Positions 1 to 5,376 of a stretch of 14,971 bases of DNA are shown here, piece after piece. The notes below the pieces were generated by a model that did no database searches, had not been told where the DNA came from, and saw nothing but the letters and a program-made list of their open reading frames with translations. Source of the stretch: an uncultured Fidelibacterota bacterium (GTDB taxonomy: Bacteria > Fidelibacterota > Marinisomatia > Marinisomatales > UBA1611); the NCBI GenBank assembly GCA_937893835.1, contig CALCSS010000236.1, positions 1-14,971 of the forward strand, written 5' to 3'. Each line of letters begins with the position of its first letter. Position 1 is the stretch's first letter. The position numbers were made by a program, and so were the translations under genes.

Positions 1-1
1 G

Positions 2-250
2 ACTTGCAAGATTGATGATAATAAATCATGCTGTTCAGCTAAGGCCAATAGCACTTGTAAATCAGATTGCACCAAGCAGAATTGTCCAAAACTGGGCAAA
101 AAGAAATGCGGGTCTAATTGTAGTAAGCCATGCTGTTCAGCCAAGGCCAAAAGCACTTGTAAATCAGATTGCACCAAGCAGTGCTGCTCGAAAAAAGATA
201 AGAAGCAATGTGGACCTAATTGTACCAAACCATGTTGCCTAAAGGCATAG
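2..250 (+). CDS. Cysteine-rich repeat protein, C-terminal part (start lies before the window)
   Basis: Read in the frame beginning at base 2, the sequence is open from the left edge to a TAG at 248-250 and encodes 82 residues, 18 of them cysteine and many lysine. The cysteines follow a 17-residue period with the pattern C-x3-C-x3-C-C-x7. Units begin at visible residues 2, 19, 36, 53 and 70; the last two match the pattern fully and the earlier ones have one or two substitutions. At DNA level the larger period is 102 bases, with CATG before each CC pair at 27, 129 and 231. No start codon or signal peptide can be seen because the gene is cut. Such density and spacing suggest metal binding (metallothionein-like) or a disulfide-rich structural protein; this is inference and I recognise no named family. 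The overlapping frame from 12 to 242 is a shadow. Confidence 0.75.
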   Translation, partial: TCKIDDNKSCCSAKANSTCKSDCTKQNCPKLGKKKCGSNCSKPCCSAKAKSTCKSDCTKQCCSKKDKKQCGPNCTKPCCLKA

Positions 251-261
251 ACAATGCCCCT

Positions 262-296
262 GAGCGTAAGTATTACAAATAGCTTACTCTCTTTTT
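262..296 (+). terminator. Intrinsic terminator of the cysteine-rich gene
   Basis: GAGCGTAAG (262-270) pairs with CTTACTCTC (283-291) around a 12-base loop, with one C/T mismatch, and is followed by five T (292-296). It lies 12 bases after the stop codon of the cysteine-rich gene. The stem is only moderately GC-rich, so termination may be partial. Confidence 0.55.
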
Positions 297-313
297 AAGC
301 ATTGGGTCATTGA

Positions 314-341
314 TTGATCTAGATCTACATAGATTTATGAT
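314..341 (+). promoter_or_regulatory. Possible promoter for the membrane peptide/methyltransferase/MsrB/Csp run
   Basis: TTGATC (314-319) and TATGAT (336-341) are separated by 16 bases, which places a start of transcription near 348, shortly before the first small reading frame. A perfect 10-base palindrome GATCTAGATC (316-325) overlaps the -35 element and could be an operator. In AT-rich sequence such matches are common, so this is tentative. Confidence 0.35.
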
Positions 342-374
342 CTCCCTCTGTCCGTGGTGAGTTTCTCAGGTTGA

Positions 375-467
375 ATGATGAAAAAAATATTGATAAGGTC
401 AATTATTATTATATGCCTAGGGTTCTGTTTTTATTTTTACGTTTTGATATGGTTGTCTCATCTATAA
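375..467 (+). CDS. Tiny hydrophobic leader-like peptide, 30 residues
   Basis: Two adjacent ATG codons (375 and 378) follow CAGG at 367-370 and open a 30-residue frame: MMKK, then a nearly unbroken hydrophobic stretch from residue 5 to 30 with one Arg, one Ser and two Cys near its middle. It looks like a single membrane segment or an uncleaved signal anchor. Its stop TAA (465-467) overlaps the ATG (467-469) of the next frame as TAATG, an arrangement typical of translational coupling. Function is unknown. An alternative reading starts the next gene at TTG 371 and makes this frame a shadow. I prefer this reading because the CAGG spacing fits ATG 378 and the composition is that of a membrane segment. 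Confidence 0.35.
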   Translation: MMKKILIRSIIIICLGFCFYFYVLIWLSHL

Positions 468-637
468 TGCTTTCAGCTGGTAAAAAGATCATCTCCTTGA
501 TATTTTGGATGGGACTTGCAGCTGGAACAGTTATTATACTTGATTCTATATTTACCATTCCTGATGAAATATCCGGAATCTTATATTTTTTAAGCATCGG
601 CATTGCAGCATCAAGTGTTCTTAATCATTATCGATAA
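467..637 (+). CDS. Small two-helix membrane protein, 56 residues
   Basis: The ATG at 467 overlaps the stop of the preceding tiny frame (TAATG). The 56-residue product has a short basic start (SAGKK), a hydrophobic helix at about residues 8-25, a polar turn containing IPDE at about 31-35 and a second hydrophobic helix at about 36-50, ending NHYR. It is therefore a likely inner-membrane protein with both ends on the cytoplasmic side. The frame stays open upstream to a TTG at 371, which would give an 88-residue form with a charged N-terminus; that TTG directly abuts CAGG with no spacing. The methyltransferase gene begins five bases after the stop, so they may be co-transcribed. I do not recognise the family. 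Confidence 0.5.
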   Translation: MLSAGKKIISLIFWMGLAAGTVIILDSIFTIPDEISGILYFLSIGIAASSVLNHYR

Positions 638-642
638 TTTTT

Positions 643-1260
643 ATGGTACAGAAAAAAGCGACAGAAATTTTTAGTCAATGGGCCTCAAGTGGTAAAGATA
701 TTGGGATGGAGGCCAATCATTCTCCTGCTGTAGATGTGATGCTTGATCATCTGATAGGGTCGCAAACTTCTCCATTCTCAATCATTGATGCTGGATGTGG
801 AAATGGTTGGGTTATTAGGAAAATAAGTGACCATTCTCTTTGCGAGAGAGCTATTGGAGTAGATGGTGCACAAGAGATGATCGAAAAAGCAAGGTCATTT
901 GATGGAGATGGACAGTATTTTCATTCAGATCTGCTAGACTGGGTTCCAAATGAAAAGGTCGACTATGTGCATAGTATGGAAGTGCTATATTATTTTAAAC
1001 AACCAGATCAATTAATCTTACATATTATAGACAATTGGATGAACCGCAATGGTACCATGATCATGGGCATGGACTATTATGAGGAAAATTTGAAAAGTCA
1101 TTCATGGCCAGTGGATCTAAACACATATATGGCAATGTTGAGCATAGATGGTTGGATCACTCTGTTCAATGATTGCGGGTTATCAAAGGTTACGGCATTC
1201 CAAACCAATGCAAATAATGATTTTCCAGGTACATTAGTCATAAAAGGGAAAAAAAAATAA
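643..1260 (+). CDS. Class I SAM-dependent methyltransferase, 205 residues
   Basis: The product has the Rossmann-type methyltransferase core. Motif I, IIDAGCGNGWV (residues 47-57), forms the glycine-rich SAM loop. GVDGA (72-76) places an acidic residue (D74) after the second strand to hold the SAM ribose. DYVHSMEVLYYF (107-118) matches the post-motif region of the Methyltransf_11/25 type. The C-terminal third is less typical and does not reveal the substrate; small-molecule methylation is more likely than RNA or DNA, but that is inference. The protein has no signal peptide and should be cytoplasmic. It starts five bases after the small membrane protein and ends seven bases before msrB, so it is probably in the same transcript. 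No clear Shine-Dalgarno sequence precedes the ATG. Confidence 0.9.
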   Translation: MVQKKATEIFSQWASSGKDIGMEANHSPAVDVMLDHLIGSQTSPFSIIDAGCGNGWVIRKISDHSLCERAIGVDGAQEMIEKARSFDGDGQYFHSDLLDWVPNEKVDYVHSMEVLYYFKQPDQLILHIIDNWMNRNGTMIMGMDYYEENLKSHSWPVDLNTYMAMLSIDGWITLFNDCGLSKVTAFQTNANNDFPGTLVIKGKKK

Positions 1261-1267
1261 GATTAAT

Positions 1268-1774
1268 ATGAGGAAAATATCATCTGTGCTTTTATTGAAA
1301 ATTGGAATTATTATTACAATAATTAATGTTAATTTTGGACAAGATGGGTATTCAAATGATAGAGAACAAAAAAGTATGAAAAGATCTGATTCAGAATGGA
1401 AACGCATCCTTTCATCTGCAGAATATCACATGCTGCGTGAGAAAGGAACTGAAAGAGCATTCACCGGGGAATATGATGGACACTTTGAAGAAGGGGTCTA
1501 TGTCTGCGCTGGGTGTGGACACGAACTTTTTAATTCAGATACAAAATATAGGTCTGGATGTGGGTGGCCTGCATTTTATGATGCAATCCCAGAGTCCGTT
1601 GAGAAAACGGAAGATAAAAGTCTGGGCATGAGACGCATTGAGATCACTTGTAGTAAATGCGATGGACACCTAGGACATATTTTCAATGATGGTCCACAAC
1701 CTACAGGGATCAGATATTGCATAAACTCTGTGTCAATGGATTTTAAACCAGAAAAAAAGTCAGAACCCAAATAA
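1268..1774 (+). CDS. msrB: Exported peptide-methionine (R)-S-oxide reductase MsrB
   Basis: MsrB reduces the R form of methionine sulfoxide in proteins using a catalytic cysteine. The reductase domain spans about residues 41-160. It carries four zinc-binding cysteines as two CxxC pairs (C80/C83 and C128/C131), a resolving-type cysteine in SGCGWP (C98) and the catalytic C151 in RYCINS; HLGHIF (134-139) is the usual substrate-pocket segment. The domain is preceded by about 40 extra residues beginning MRK, then a hydrophobic helix (about 6-23) and a polar linker, which looks like a signal peptide or membrane anchor. The enzyme therefore probably repairs envelope proteins. An internal start at residue 37 (MKRSDSEW) would give a cytoplasmic form. 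Its stop overlaps the start of the cold-shock gene (TAATG). Confidence 0.95.
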   Translation: MRKISSVLLLKIGIIITIINVNFGQDGYSNDREQKSMKRSDSEWKRILSSAEYHMLREKGTERAFTGEYDGHFEEGVYVCAGCGHELFNSDTKYRSGCGWPAFYDAIPESVEKTEDKSLGMRRIEITCSKCDGHLGHIFNDGPQPTGIRYCINSVSMDFKPEKKSEPK

Positions 1775-1977
1775 TGAAGAAGGGTATTGTAAAAGAATAT
1801 GATTCCTTAAAAGGATTTGGTTTTATTACTGGTGAAGATAATGAAGATTATTTTGTCCATGTGAGTGGACTAAGGGAATATCTTAAGGGTAAAGGTCTAA
1901 GGCCGGGGCAAAGGGTTTCCTTTGATGTGGATTTTGGCATGAAAGGCGATAAGGCGATCAACGTGCGGACTGATTGA
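1774..1977 (+). CDS. Cold-shock domain protein, 67 residues
   Basis: This is a single cold-shock domain of the usual length, a small beta-barrel that binds single-stranded RNA or DNA and acts as an RNA chaperone. It opens MKKGIVKEYD, the family's usual first strand. RNP1 is KGFGFI (residues 13-18) and RNP2 is YFVHV (26-30), supplying the aromatic surface. The usual 'VFVHxSAI' is changed to YFVHVSGL, a mild variation. The ATG (1774-1776) shares its first base with the msrB stop codon, so translation is probably coupled to msrB, an unusual partner for a cold-shock gene. The tail converges on the esterase gene 12 bases away, with no clear terminator between them. Confidence 0.95.
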   Translation: MKKGIVKEYDSLKGFGFITGEDNEDYFVHVSGLREYLKGKGLRPGQRVSFDVDFGMKGDKAINVRTD

Positions 1978-1989
1978 TCTGATTCGATC

Positions 1990-2598
1990 TTAGTCATATG
2001 AAATAAAGTCTTCTATTAACTTTTTTGCCTGAATAGGGATTTTATGACCAATAGAAAGAGTATGTAGTTCAGCTCTAAATCCTGTATCTGAAAATAATCC
2101 ATGGGCAATTTTACTTTCTTCCGGTAGCACAACCTTATCCTTATCACCATGTATTAGAAGCACTTTTGTGTTTCTATCCTTATTTAAGATCTCATCTTTA
2201 AATCTGTCTTTATAATGAATAAAGCCTGCTATGGGTATAATTCCACCTATCGAGGATTCTTGTCTGATAATGAATTCCATCGCAAGACATGCACCCTGCG
2301 AAAAACCAAGTATGAAAATGTTATGATCTGGAAAACCATGATCATTAAGATCTGAGATCATTTTCTTTAAAAGATCAAAAGACTCTTTATACTTCCATCC
2401 AGTTTGTTCATTACCTTCAAACCAAGAGTGTTCACCTGGTCTGATCGTAAAAGGCCCTTGCAGAAAGAACCATTTTGTATCTTTCATTTTTAGTGCGTTG
2501 GCGACAGGCTCCATTGATGATAGATTGCCTCTCCATCCATGTAGAGCGATGATGGCCTTCCTTGATTCTTTTGATATGGGAATTGACCTTTCAGTCAT
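1990..2598 (-). CDS. Alpha/beta-hydrolase of the phospholipase/carboxylesterase family
   Basis: The 202-residue product is a compact serine esterase. IIALHGWRGN (residues 16-25) provides the oxyanion region, GFSQG (98-102) is the nucleophile elbow with Ser100, HGDKDKVV (150-157) supplies the acid (Asp154), and the histidine is H185 in SIGHKIP. Order, spacing and length match the carboxylesterase / YpfH group (Abhydrolase_2), which hydrolyse short-chain esters, lysophospholipids or thioesters; the actual substrate cannot be read from sequence. There is no signal peptide, so it should be cytoplasmic. It is the last gene of a minus-strand trio, starting three bases after the lipoprotein stop. 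No Shine-Dalgarno sequence is visible, which suggests translation coupled to the upstream gene. Confidence 0.9.
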   Translation of the reverse strand: MTERSIPISKESRKAIIALHGWRGNLSSMEPVANALKMKDTKWFFLQGPFTIRPGEHSWFEGNEQTGWKYKESFDLLKKMISDLNDHGFPDHNIFILGFSQGACLAMEFIIRQESSIGGIIPIAGFIHYKDRFKDEILNKDRNTKVLLIHGDKDKVVLPEESKIAHGLFSDTGFRAELHTLSIGHKIPIQAKKLIEDFISYD

Positions 2599-2601
2599 TG
2601 A

Positions 2602-2898
2602 TCAATAAATAGTACAACAACAATCATCTACAATGGTCGCCTCTGTAAAGTCTATACCATCCATTTTATATCTTATGCATTGATCAATATTGATTGATGG
2701 TTCTATATCGATCAAACTGGTTGTGAAATCTTCGAGAGTTACCTTTTTATATAGATATCCATCAATGATCCCGCCTCCACAATCATTGCATTCAGCATTG
2801 TTTGATGGTGCGTTACATGCAATGAAAAAACATAATATGACCAGATATCTATTAATTGATATTCTCAAGTTAAGAACCAACTTTCCTATTTTTTTCAT
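2602..2898 (-). CDS. Small cysteine-containing lipoprotein of unknown function
   Basis: From the ATG at 2898-2896 the product is 98 residues: MKKIGKLVLN, a hydrophobic stretch (about 17-27) and a lipobox FIAC with the lipidated cysteine at residue 28. After the signal come CNDCGGG, a YLYKKVTLEDF segment, and a C-terminus DDCCCTIY with three cysteines in a row. This start is preferred because it gives a textbook signal peptide. The frame stays open to an ATG at 2961, but that would bury the signal and overlap the upstream hydrolase further. Even so the gene begins 29 bases inside the hydrolase end, implying translational coupling. I do not recognise the mature domain; paired cysteines suggest disulfides or metal binding outside the cytoplasm. 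Confidence 0.7.
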   Translation of the reverse strand: MKKIGKLVLNLRISINRYLVILCFFIACNAPSNNAECNDCGGGIIDGYLYKKVTLEDFTTSLIDIEPSINIDQCIRYKMDGIDFTEATIVDDCCCTIY

Positions 2899-3532
2899 AA
2901 TCATCCATCCTTTTATTAAAGTCATCCAGGTCTTTTGCTCTGAGCAGTGGACTGTGTTCAATATTCTTATGAAGTGTTATGGTTGACCTCTCTCCATAAT
3001 CATGTCCTGGATATATTCTCGTATTTCCTGACATTTTTAGGATCTTATTGTATACTGAATCATATAGGTCTCTGATGTCACTCTTCTTTCCTTTGACGCG
3101 ACCTGTACGGCCAACGAACATAGTATCACCCGTAAATAAAACAGGAGGCAATTGATAACAGATAGAGTCAAAATAGTGTCCAGGCGTATGGATGCCTGTG
3201 AAATTCAATTCTCCTATGATGAATCCTTGGTTATCTTCAATTTTTTTAAAATTATGATTCCTTTCCATAAGGCCTAGCTCAGGATGTCCAAGGATGGTGA
3301 TCTCTGGGAATTTTGCAATATATTCACTTAGATATTCTATGTGGTCACTATGACCATGTGTTATCAAAATTGCAATAGGCTCAGTTCTAATAAAATCAGA
3401 GATCCCATCAATTCCTATGGCTGCGTCAACTAGAACTTGAGTACCTGTTCGATTACAGGTAACCAAGTAAGTAAGGTTCTTATCATGACCACCTAAAAAA
3501 GTACGTATTGAAAAATCAGTTTCCGGATTCAT
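2870..3532 (-). CDS. Metallo-beta-lactamase-fold hydrolase (glyoxalase II / persulfide dioxygenase-like)
   Basis: The 220-residue protein carries all metal ligands of the fold: THGHSDH (residues 58-64, the HxHxDH motif), H119 in TPGHY, D136 in FTGDTMF and H177 in YPGHDYG. The GDTMFVGRTGR segment and overall order resemble the hydroxyacylglutathione hydrolase / ETHE1 group, which cleave thioesters or oxidise persulfides. However, the C-terminal substrate-binding region of true glyoxalase II is short here, so the substrate is open. It is cytoplasmic. It is the first gene of a minus-strand set and its 3' end overlaps the lipoprotein gene by 29 bases. The start ATG (3532-3530) is the only sensible one, lying 75 residues before motif GHPELG. 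Confidence 0.93.
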   Translation of the reverse strand: MNPETDFSIRTFLGGHDKNLTYLVTCNRTGTQVLVDAAIGIDGISDFIRTEPIAILITHGHSDHIEYLSEYIAKFPEITILGHPELGLMERNHNFKKIEDNQGFIIGELNFTGIHTPGHYFDSICYQLPPVLFTGDTMFVGRTGRVKGKKSDIRDLYDSVYNKILKMSGNTRIYPGHDYGERSTITLHKNIEHSPLLRAKDLDDFNKRMDDYEKNRKVGS

Positions 3533-3549
3533 GAATTATTAATTGAAAT

Positions 3550-3578
3550 ATAATAAAATTCTGTAATTTACCTTTGAA
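3550..3578 (-). promoter_or_regulatory. Possible promoter of the MBL-hydrolase/lipoprotein/esterase genes
   Basis: On the minus strand TTCAAA (3578-3573) and TATTAT (3555-3550) are 17 bases apart and sit just before the hydrolase ATG at 3532. The stretch is very AT-rich, so a chance match is quite possible. Confidence 0.3.
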
Positions 3579-3634
3579 GAACATACCCAAAATGATTCAT
3601 TAATCAATTGGTGAATTATTTATCATTGAACATA

Positions 3635-3799
3635 ATGGAAAAGAAACAAATAGCCTGGTACCTTATTTTTGGTGGACTTGCCATATTCCTATTGGAATTT
3701 GTAAGTACAATTCTTTCTTTTATATCGAATCATCCTTTGCTAGGAGTCGCTTGCATTTTGATTGGTTGTGGTATGTTTTTTCTTACTTATGACGAATGA
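3635..3799 (+). CDS. Small two-helix membrane protein, 54 residues
   Basis: The product starts MEKKQ and has two hydrophobic helices at about residues 7-27 and 33-50, the second containing GVACILIGCGMFF, and ends TYDE. It is therefore a likely integral inner-membrane protein with little outside the bilayer. I prefer the ATG at 3635 because the in-frame TTG/GTG codons at 3608-3613 would add a short polar lead with no ribosome binding site. None is obvious before the ATG either. It ends 55 bases before the FKBP gene on the same strand and may share its transcript. No family is recognised. Confidence 0.6.
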   Translation: MEKKQIAWYLIFGGLAIFLLEFVSTILSFISNHPLLGVACILIGCGMFFLTYDE

Positions 3800-3854
3800 T
3801 CAATATGAATCATTACTAAGTTCTTTATTAAAGATCACTAAAAGGGAATCTAAA

Positions 3855-4547
3855 ATGAAATACTTTTCTACATTATTTATAATCTTGCTAATAATTGGCT
3901 GTGGTAAAGAAACGAATCGGAAATCAATTTCCACTTTATCTACTTTCAGTGATTCTACCAGTTACGCCTTAGGTGCAGATCTTGGTTACAATCTAAAGCA
4001 ACAGCAAGTAGAAATAGATTACGATGTTTTTATGGCTGGGCTTACAGATGCAATGCTGGATGGCGAGTTGGTCAAACTAGATCAAAAACAAAGACGTGCT
4101 GTCATGGCATCTCTTCAGCAAAGCATAAGAGACAAGGCAAAGAAAGAAGGCGAGACCAATCTAAAGGTAGCTGATGAATTTTTAGCAAAGAATAAGAAAG
4201 ATAATTCTGATGTAAAAGAAACACCGACTGGACTTCAATATAGGGTTATTACAGAAGGTGATGGAGCTAGTCCAGTTCAAACGGATAGGGTCAAGGTCCA
4301 TTATGCTGGGAAGTTAATTGATGGTTCTGAGTTTGATAGTTCCTATGAAAGGGGAGAGCCAACGGAATTTGGGCTTAACCAGGTTATCAAGGGATGGACA
4401 GAGGGGCTCCAGCTTATGAAGGTCGGGTCAAAATACGAGTTCTTCATACATCCAAAGATAGCATATGGTTCACGTCCGAGACCATCGATTCCTGCTAATA
4501 GTGTACTTATCTTTGAAGTTGAGTTACTGGACATTGTTACAAAATAA
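3855..4547 (+). CDS. FKBP-type peptidyl-prolyl cis-trans isomerase, lipoprotein
   Basis: The 230-residue protein helps fold envelope proteins by isomerising prolyl bonds. It begins MKYFSTLFIILL with a lipobox IIGC (lipid cysteine C16). Residues about 33-115 are the FKBP_N dimerisation region (SYALGADLGYN, then a long lysine-rich helix), and about 125-229 the FKBP domain. Active-site features include VHYAG (148-152), FDSS (160-163), VIKGWTEGL (177-185), AYG (203-205) and IPANSVLIFEVELL (212-225). The arrangement matches FkpA/Mip-type isomerases. The ATG at 3855 is preceded by AAAGGGA at a suitable distance and gives the signal peptide; the frame is open further up but with no such support. A TonB-receptor-like fragment follows immediately after its stop. 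Confidence 0.95.
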   Translation: MKYFSTLFIILLIIGCGKETNRKSISTLSTFSDSTSYALGADLGYNLKQQQVEIDYDVFMAGLTDAMLDGELVKLDQKQRRAVMASLQQSIRDKAKKEGETNLKVADEFLAKNKKDNSDVKETPTGLQYRVITEGDGASPVQTDRVKVHYAGKLIDGSEFDSSYERGEPTEFGLNQVIKGWTEGLQLMKVGSKYEFFIHPKIAYGSRPRPSIPANSVLIFEVELLDIVTK

Positions 4548-4549
4548 AT

Positions 4550-4636
4550 AATCTTGTTGATAAAGAGTATGTAATTGCAGTGGGGGCAACTCCTGCGCGT
4601 AGGTTCTATGCTTTTGGTTTCAAACTCACCTTTTGA
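4550..4636 (+). pseudogene. Probable fossil of a TonB-dependent receptor C-terminus
   Basis: Two bases after the FKBP stop, one frame reads NLVDKEYVIAVG, then ATPARRFYAFGFKLTF and a TGA stop (28 residues). In TonB-dependent receptors the last strands typically read N-L-F-D-K-x-Y, a short turn, P-x-R-x-[FY], and a final amphipathic strand ending in F. This matches in order and spacing, including the terminal Phe needed for barrel assembly. There is no start codon and an in-frame TGA lies at 4520-4522 inside the FKBP gene, so nothing upstream encodes the rest of the barrel. I infer that a receptor gene was replaced or deleted, leaving only its tail. The fragment is short, so a chance resemblance remains possible. 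Confidence 0.45.
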
Positions 4637-4680
4637 TGCTGGGTCAATCATAAAATAAAAAGTAAGAAGTGATAGAGAAG

Positions 4681-4754
4681 TACCCCGGACAGGATTCGAA
4701 CCTGTGACCCACAGCTTAGAAGGCTGTTGCTCTATCCAGCTGAGCTACCGGGGC
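4681..4754 (-). tRNA. tRNA-Arg (anticodon UCU)
   Basis: The reverse strand from 4754 to 4681 folds as a full cloverleaf of 74 bases including the discriminator A. The acceptor stem GCCCCGG/CCGGGGT has one G-U pair at its end. The D arm is GCTC...GAGC, the anticodon stem ACAGC/GCTGT has the loop CTTCTAA, and the T arm ACAGG/CCTGT has the loop TTCGAAT. The anticodon TCT reads AGA/AGG codons. The CCA end is not encoded and must be added enzymatically. It faces the FKBP gene and is divergent from the following small gene. Confidence 0.97.
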
Positions 4755-4883
4755 ATAATATATATTTCTATCTGAAAATTACCATCAAGGCATTAATGAT
4801 AAAATAAAATGAAATAGATTATTTTAAGTTACTGAGAAAAACACTTCTATCAGGAAAAAATCAGTAAAATCCTCTCGTCGGTG

Positions 4884-4941
4884 TCTCCTCGAGAAAATTC
4901 TTGACAGTTATCAAGGATAAGTTGTACACTTACCGAGGAGA
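4884..4941. repeat. 8-base inverted repeat flanking a promoter
   Basis: TCTCCTCG (4884-4891) and its exact reverse complement CGAGGAGA (4934-4941) lie on either side of the promoter of the 75-residue repeat protein, with 42 bases between them. The placement is compatible with two half-sites of an operator or with a stem in a longer transcript. No known regulator motif is recognised. Confidence 0.4.
4901..4930 (+). promoter_or_regulatory. Strong promoter for the 75-residue repeat protein
   Basis: A perfect TTGACA (4901-4906) is followed after 18 bases by TACACT (4925-4930), predicting transcription from about 4937. The leader is then about 70 bases and can form a small hairpin, AGAGAT (4941-4946) with ATCTCT (4955-4960). 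The TTG of the -35 box should not be mistaken for a start codon. Confidence 0.65.
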
Positions 4942-5005
4942 GAGATTGAGTTTTATCTCTATCCACTACCAAAGAACCAATAAAATACTAAAATGGAGGT
5001 CTCAA

Positions 5006-5233
5006 ATGGCTGAAGTAGTTGCCAAATCTGGCGTTTCAAAAGAAAAAGGATATTTATATTATCTTGGTAAAGATGGTAATGTTTGGCGTTCGCAAATGGC
5101 TCGTGCTGGTAAAGGCGGCGGTAACGCTGAAAAAGTCGCAGACGCTGGTGTATCTAGAGAGTCTGGATATTTGTATTACATTGACAAAAATGGTGATGTA
5201 TCTCGTTCACCGATGGCAAGAGGTCGTAAATAG
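5006..5233 (+). CDS. 75-residue basic protein made of two tandem repeats
   Basis: The ATG at 5006 is placed six bases after a perfect GGAGG (4995-4999), which decides the start over the frame open to 4901. Residues 2-36 and 41-75 are the same module spaced 39 residues apart. Each module reads AE-x-V-A, GVS[KR]E, then GYLYY[LI]-x-K-x-G-[ND]-V, then a basic end RS-x-MAR; a glycine linker GKGGGN joins them. Lys and Arg are abundant, with no cysteine, signal peptide or membrane segment, so it should be cytoplasmic. The YLYY...GDV pattern suggests a beta-hairpin and the basic tail suggests nucleic-acid or ribosome contact, both inference. Strong promoter, ribosome site and terminator indicate high expression as a single-gene unit. 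Function is unknown to me. Confidence 0.85.
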   Translation: MAEVVAKSGVSKEKGYLYYLGKDGNVWRSQMARAGKGGGNAEKVADAGVSRESGYLYYIDKNGDVSRSPMARGRK

Positions 5234-5260
5234 TAGATTATACTACCCATTTAAAAAAAA

Positions 5261-5289
5261 GGCTCTCAAAATAGAGAGCCTTTTTTTTT
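5261..5289 (+). terminator. Strong intrinsic terminator of the repeat-protein gene
   Basis: GGCTCTC (5261-5267) pairs perfectly with GAGAGCC (5274-5280) around the loop AAAATA, followed by nine T. A run of eight A (5253-5260) precedes the stem, so it could also work for transcripts arriving on the minus strand. It ends the single-gene unit 28 bases after the stop codon. Confidence 0.93.
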
Positions 5290-5376
5290 ATGCAACATTG
5301 TATTAAGTTTGTTAAATTTTGCCGGTTGATTTTGCCAAATAATCCGAGGGACTATCATCCGTATAGAGAATAAATT

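Noticed and set aside
27..240. A CRISPR-like array from the regular repeats
   Set aside because: The repeat is contiguous and in frame, with no unique spacers; it encodes protein.
12..242. A 76-residue plus-strand frame with repeated segments
   Set aside because: Its repeats are the shadow of the real cysteine-rich frame (2-250), which is open from the left edge and has regular cysteine spacing.
2690..2986. Plus-strand frame of 98 residues
   Set aside because: It is opposite the lipoprotein and hydrolase genes, which have clear signal and metal-binding motifs.
4343..4651. Minus-strand frame of 102 residues
   Set aside because: It lies opposite the FKBP gene and the receptor fossil; no homologous features or ribosome binding site.
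4550..4754. An integrated element at the tRNA-Arg 3' end
   Set aside because: No integrase and no duplicate of the tRNA 3' end are visible in the window.
4759..4788. A tRNA-Arg promoter TTGATG-18-TATATA on the minus strand
   Set aside because: The predicted start would fall at or inside the mature tRNA 5' end, so the match is probably a by-product of AT-rich sequence.
4901..5005. An N-terminal extension of the 75-residue repeat protein
   Set aside because: The TTG at 4901 is the -35 box TTGACA, and a perfect GGAGG directs translation from ATG 5006.
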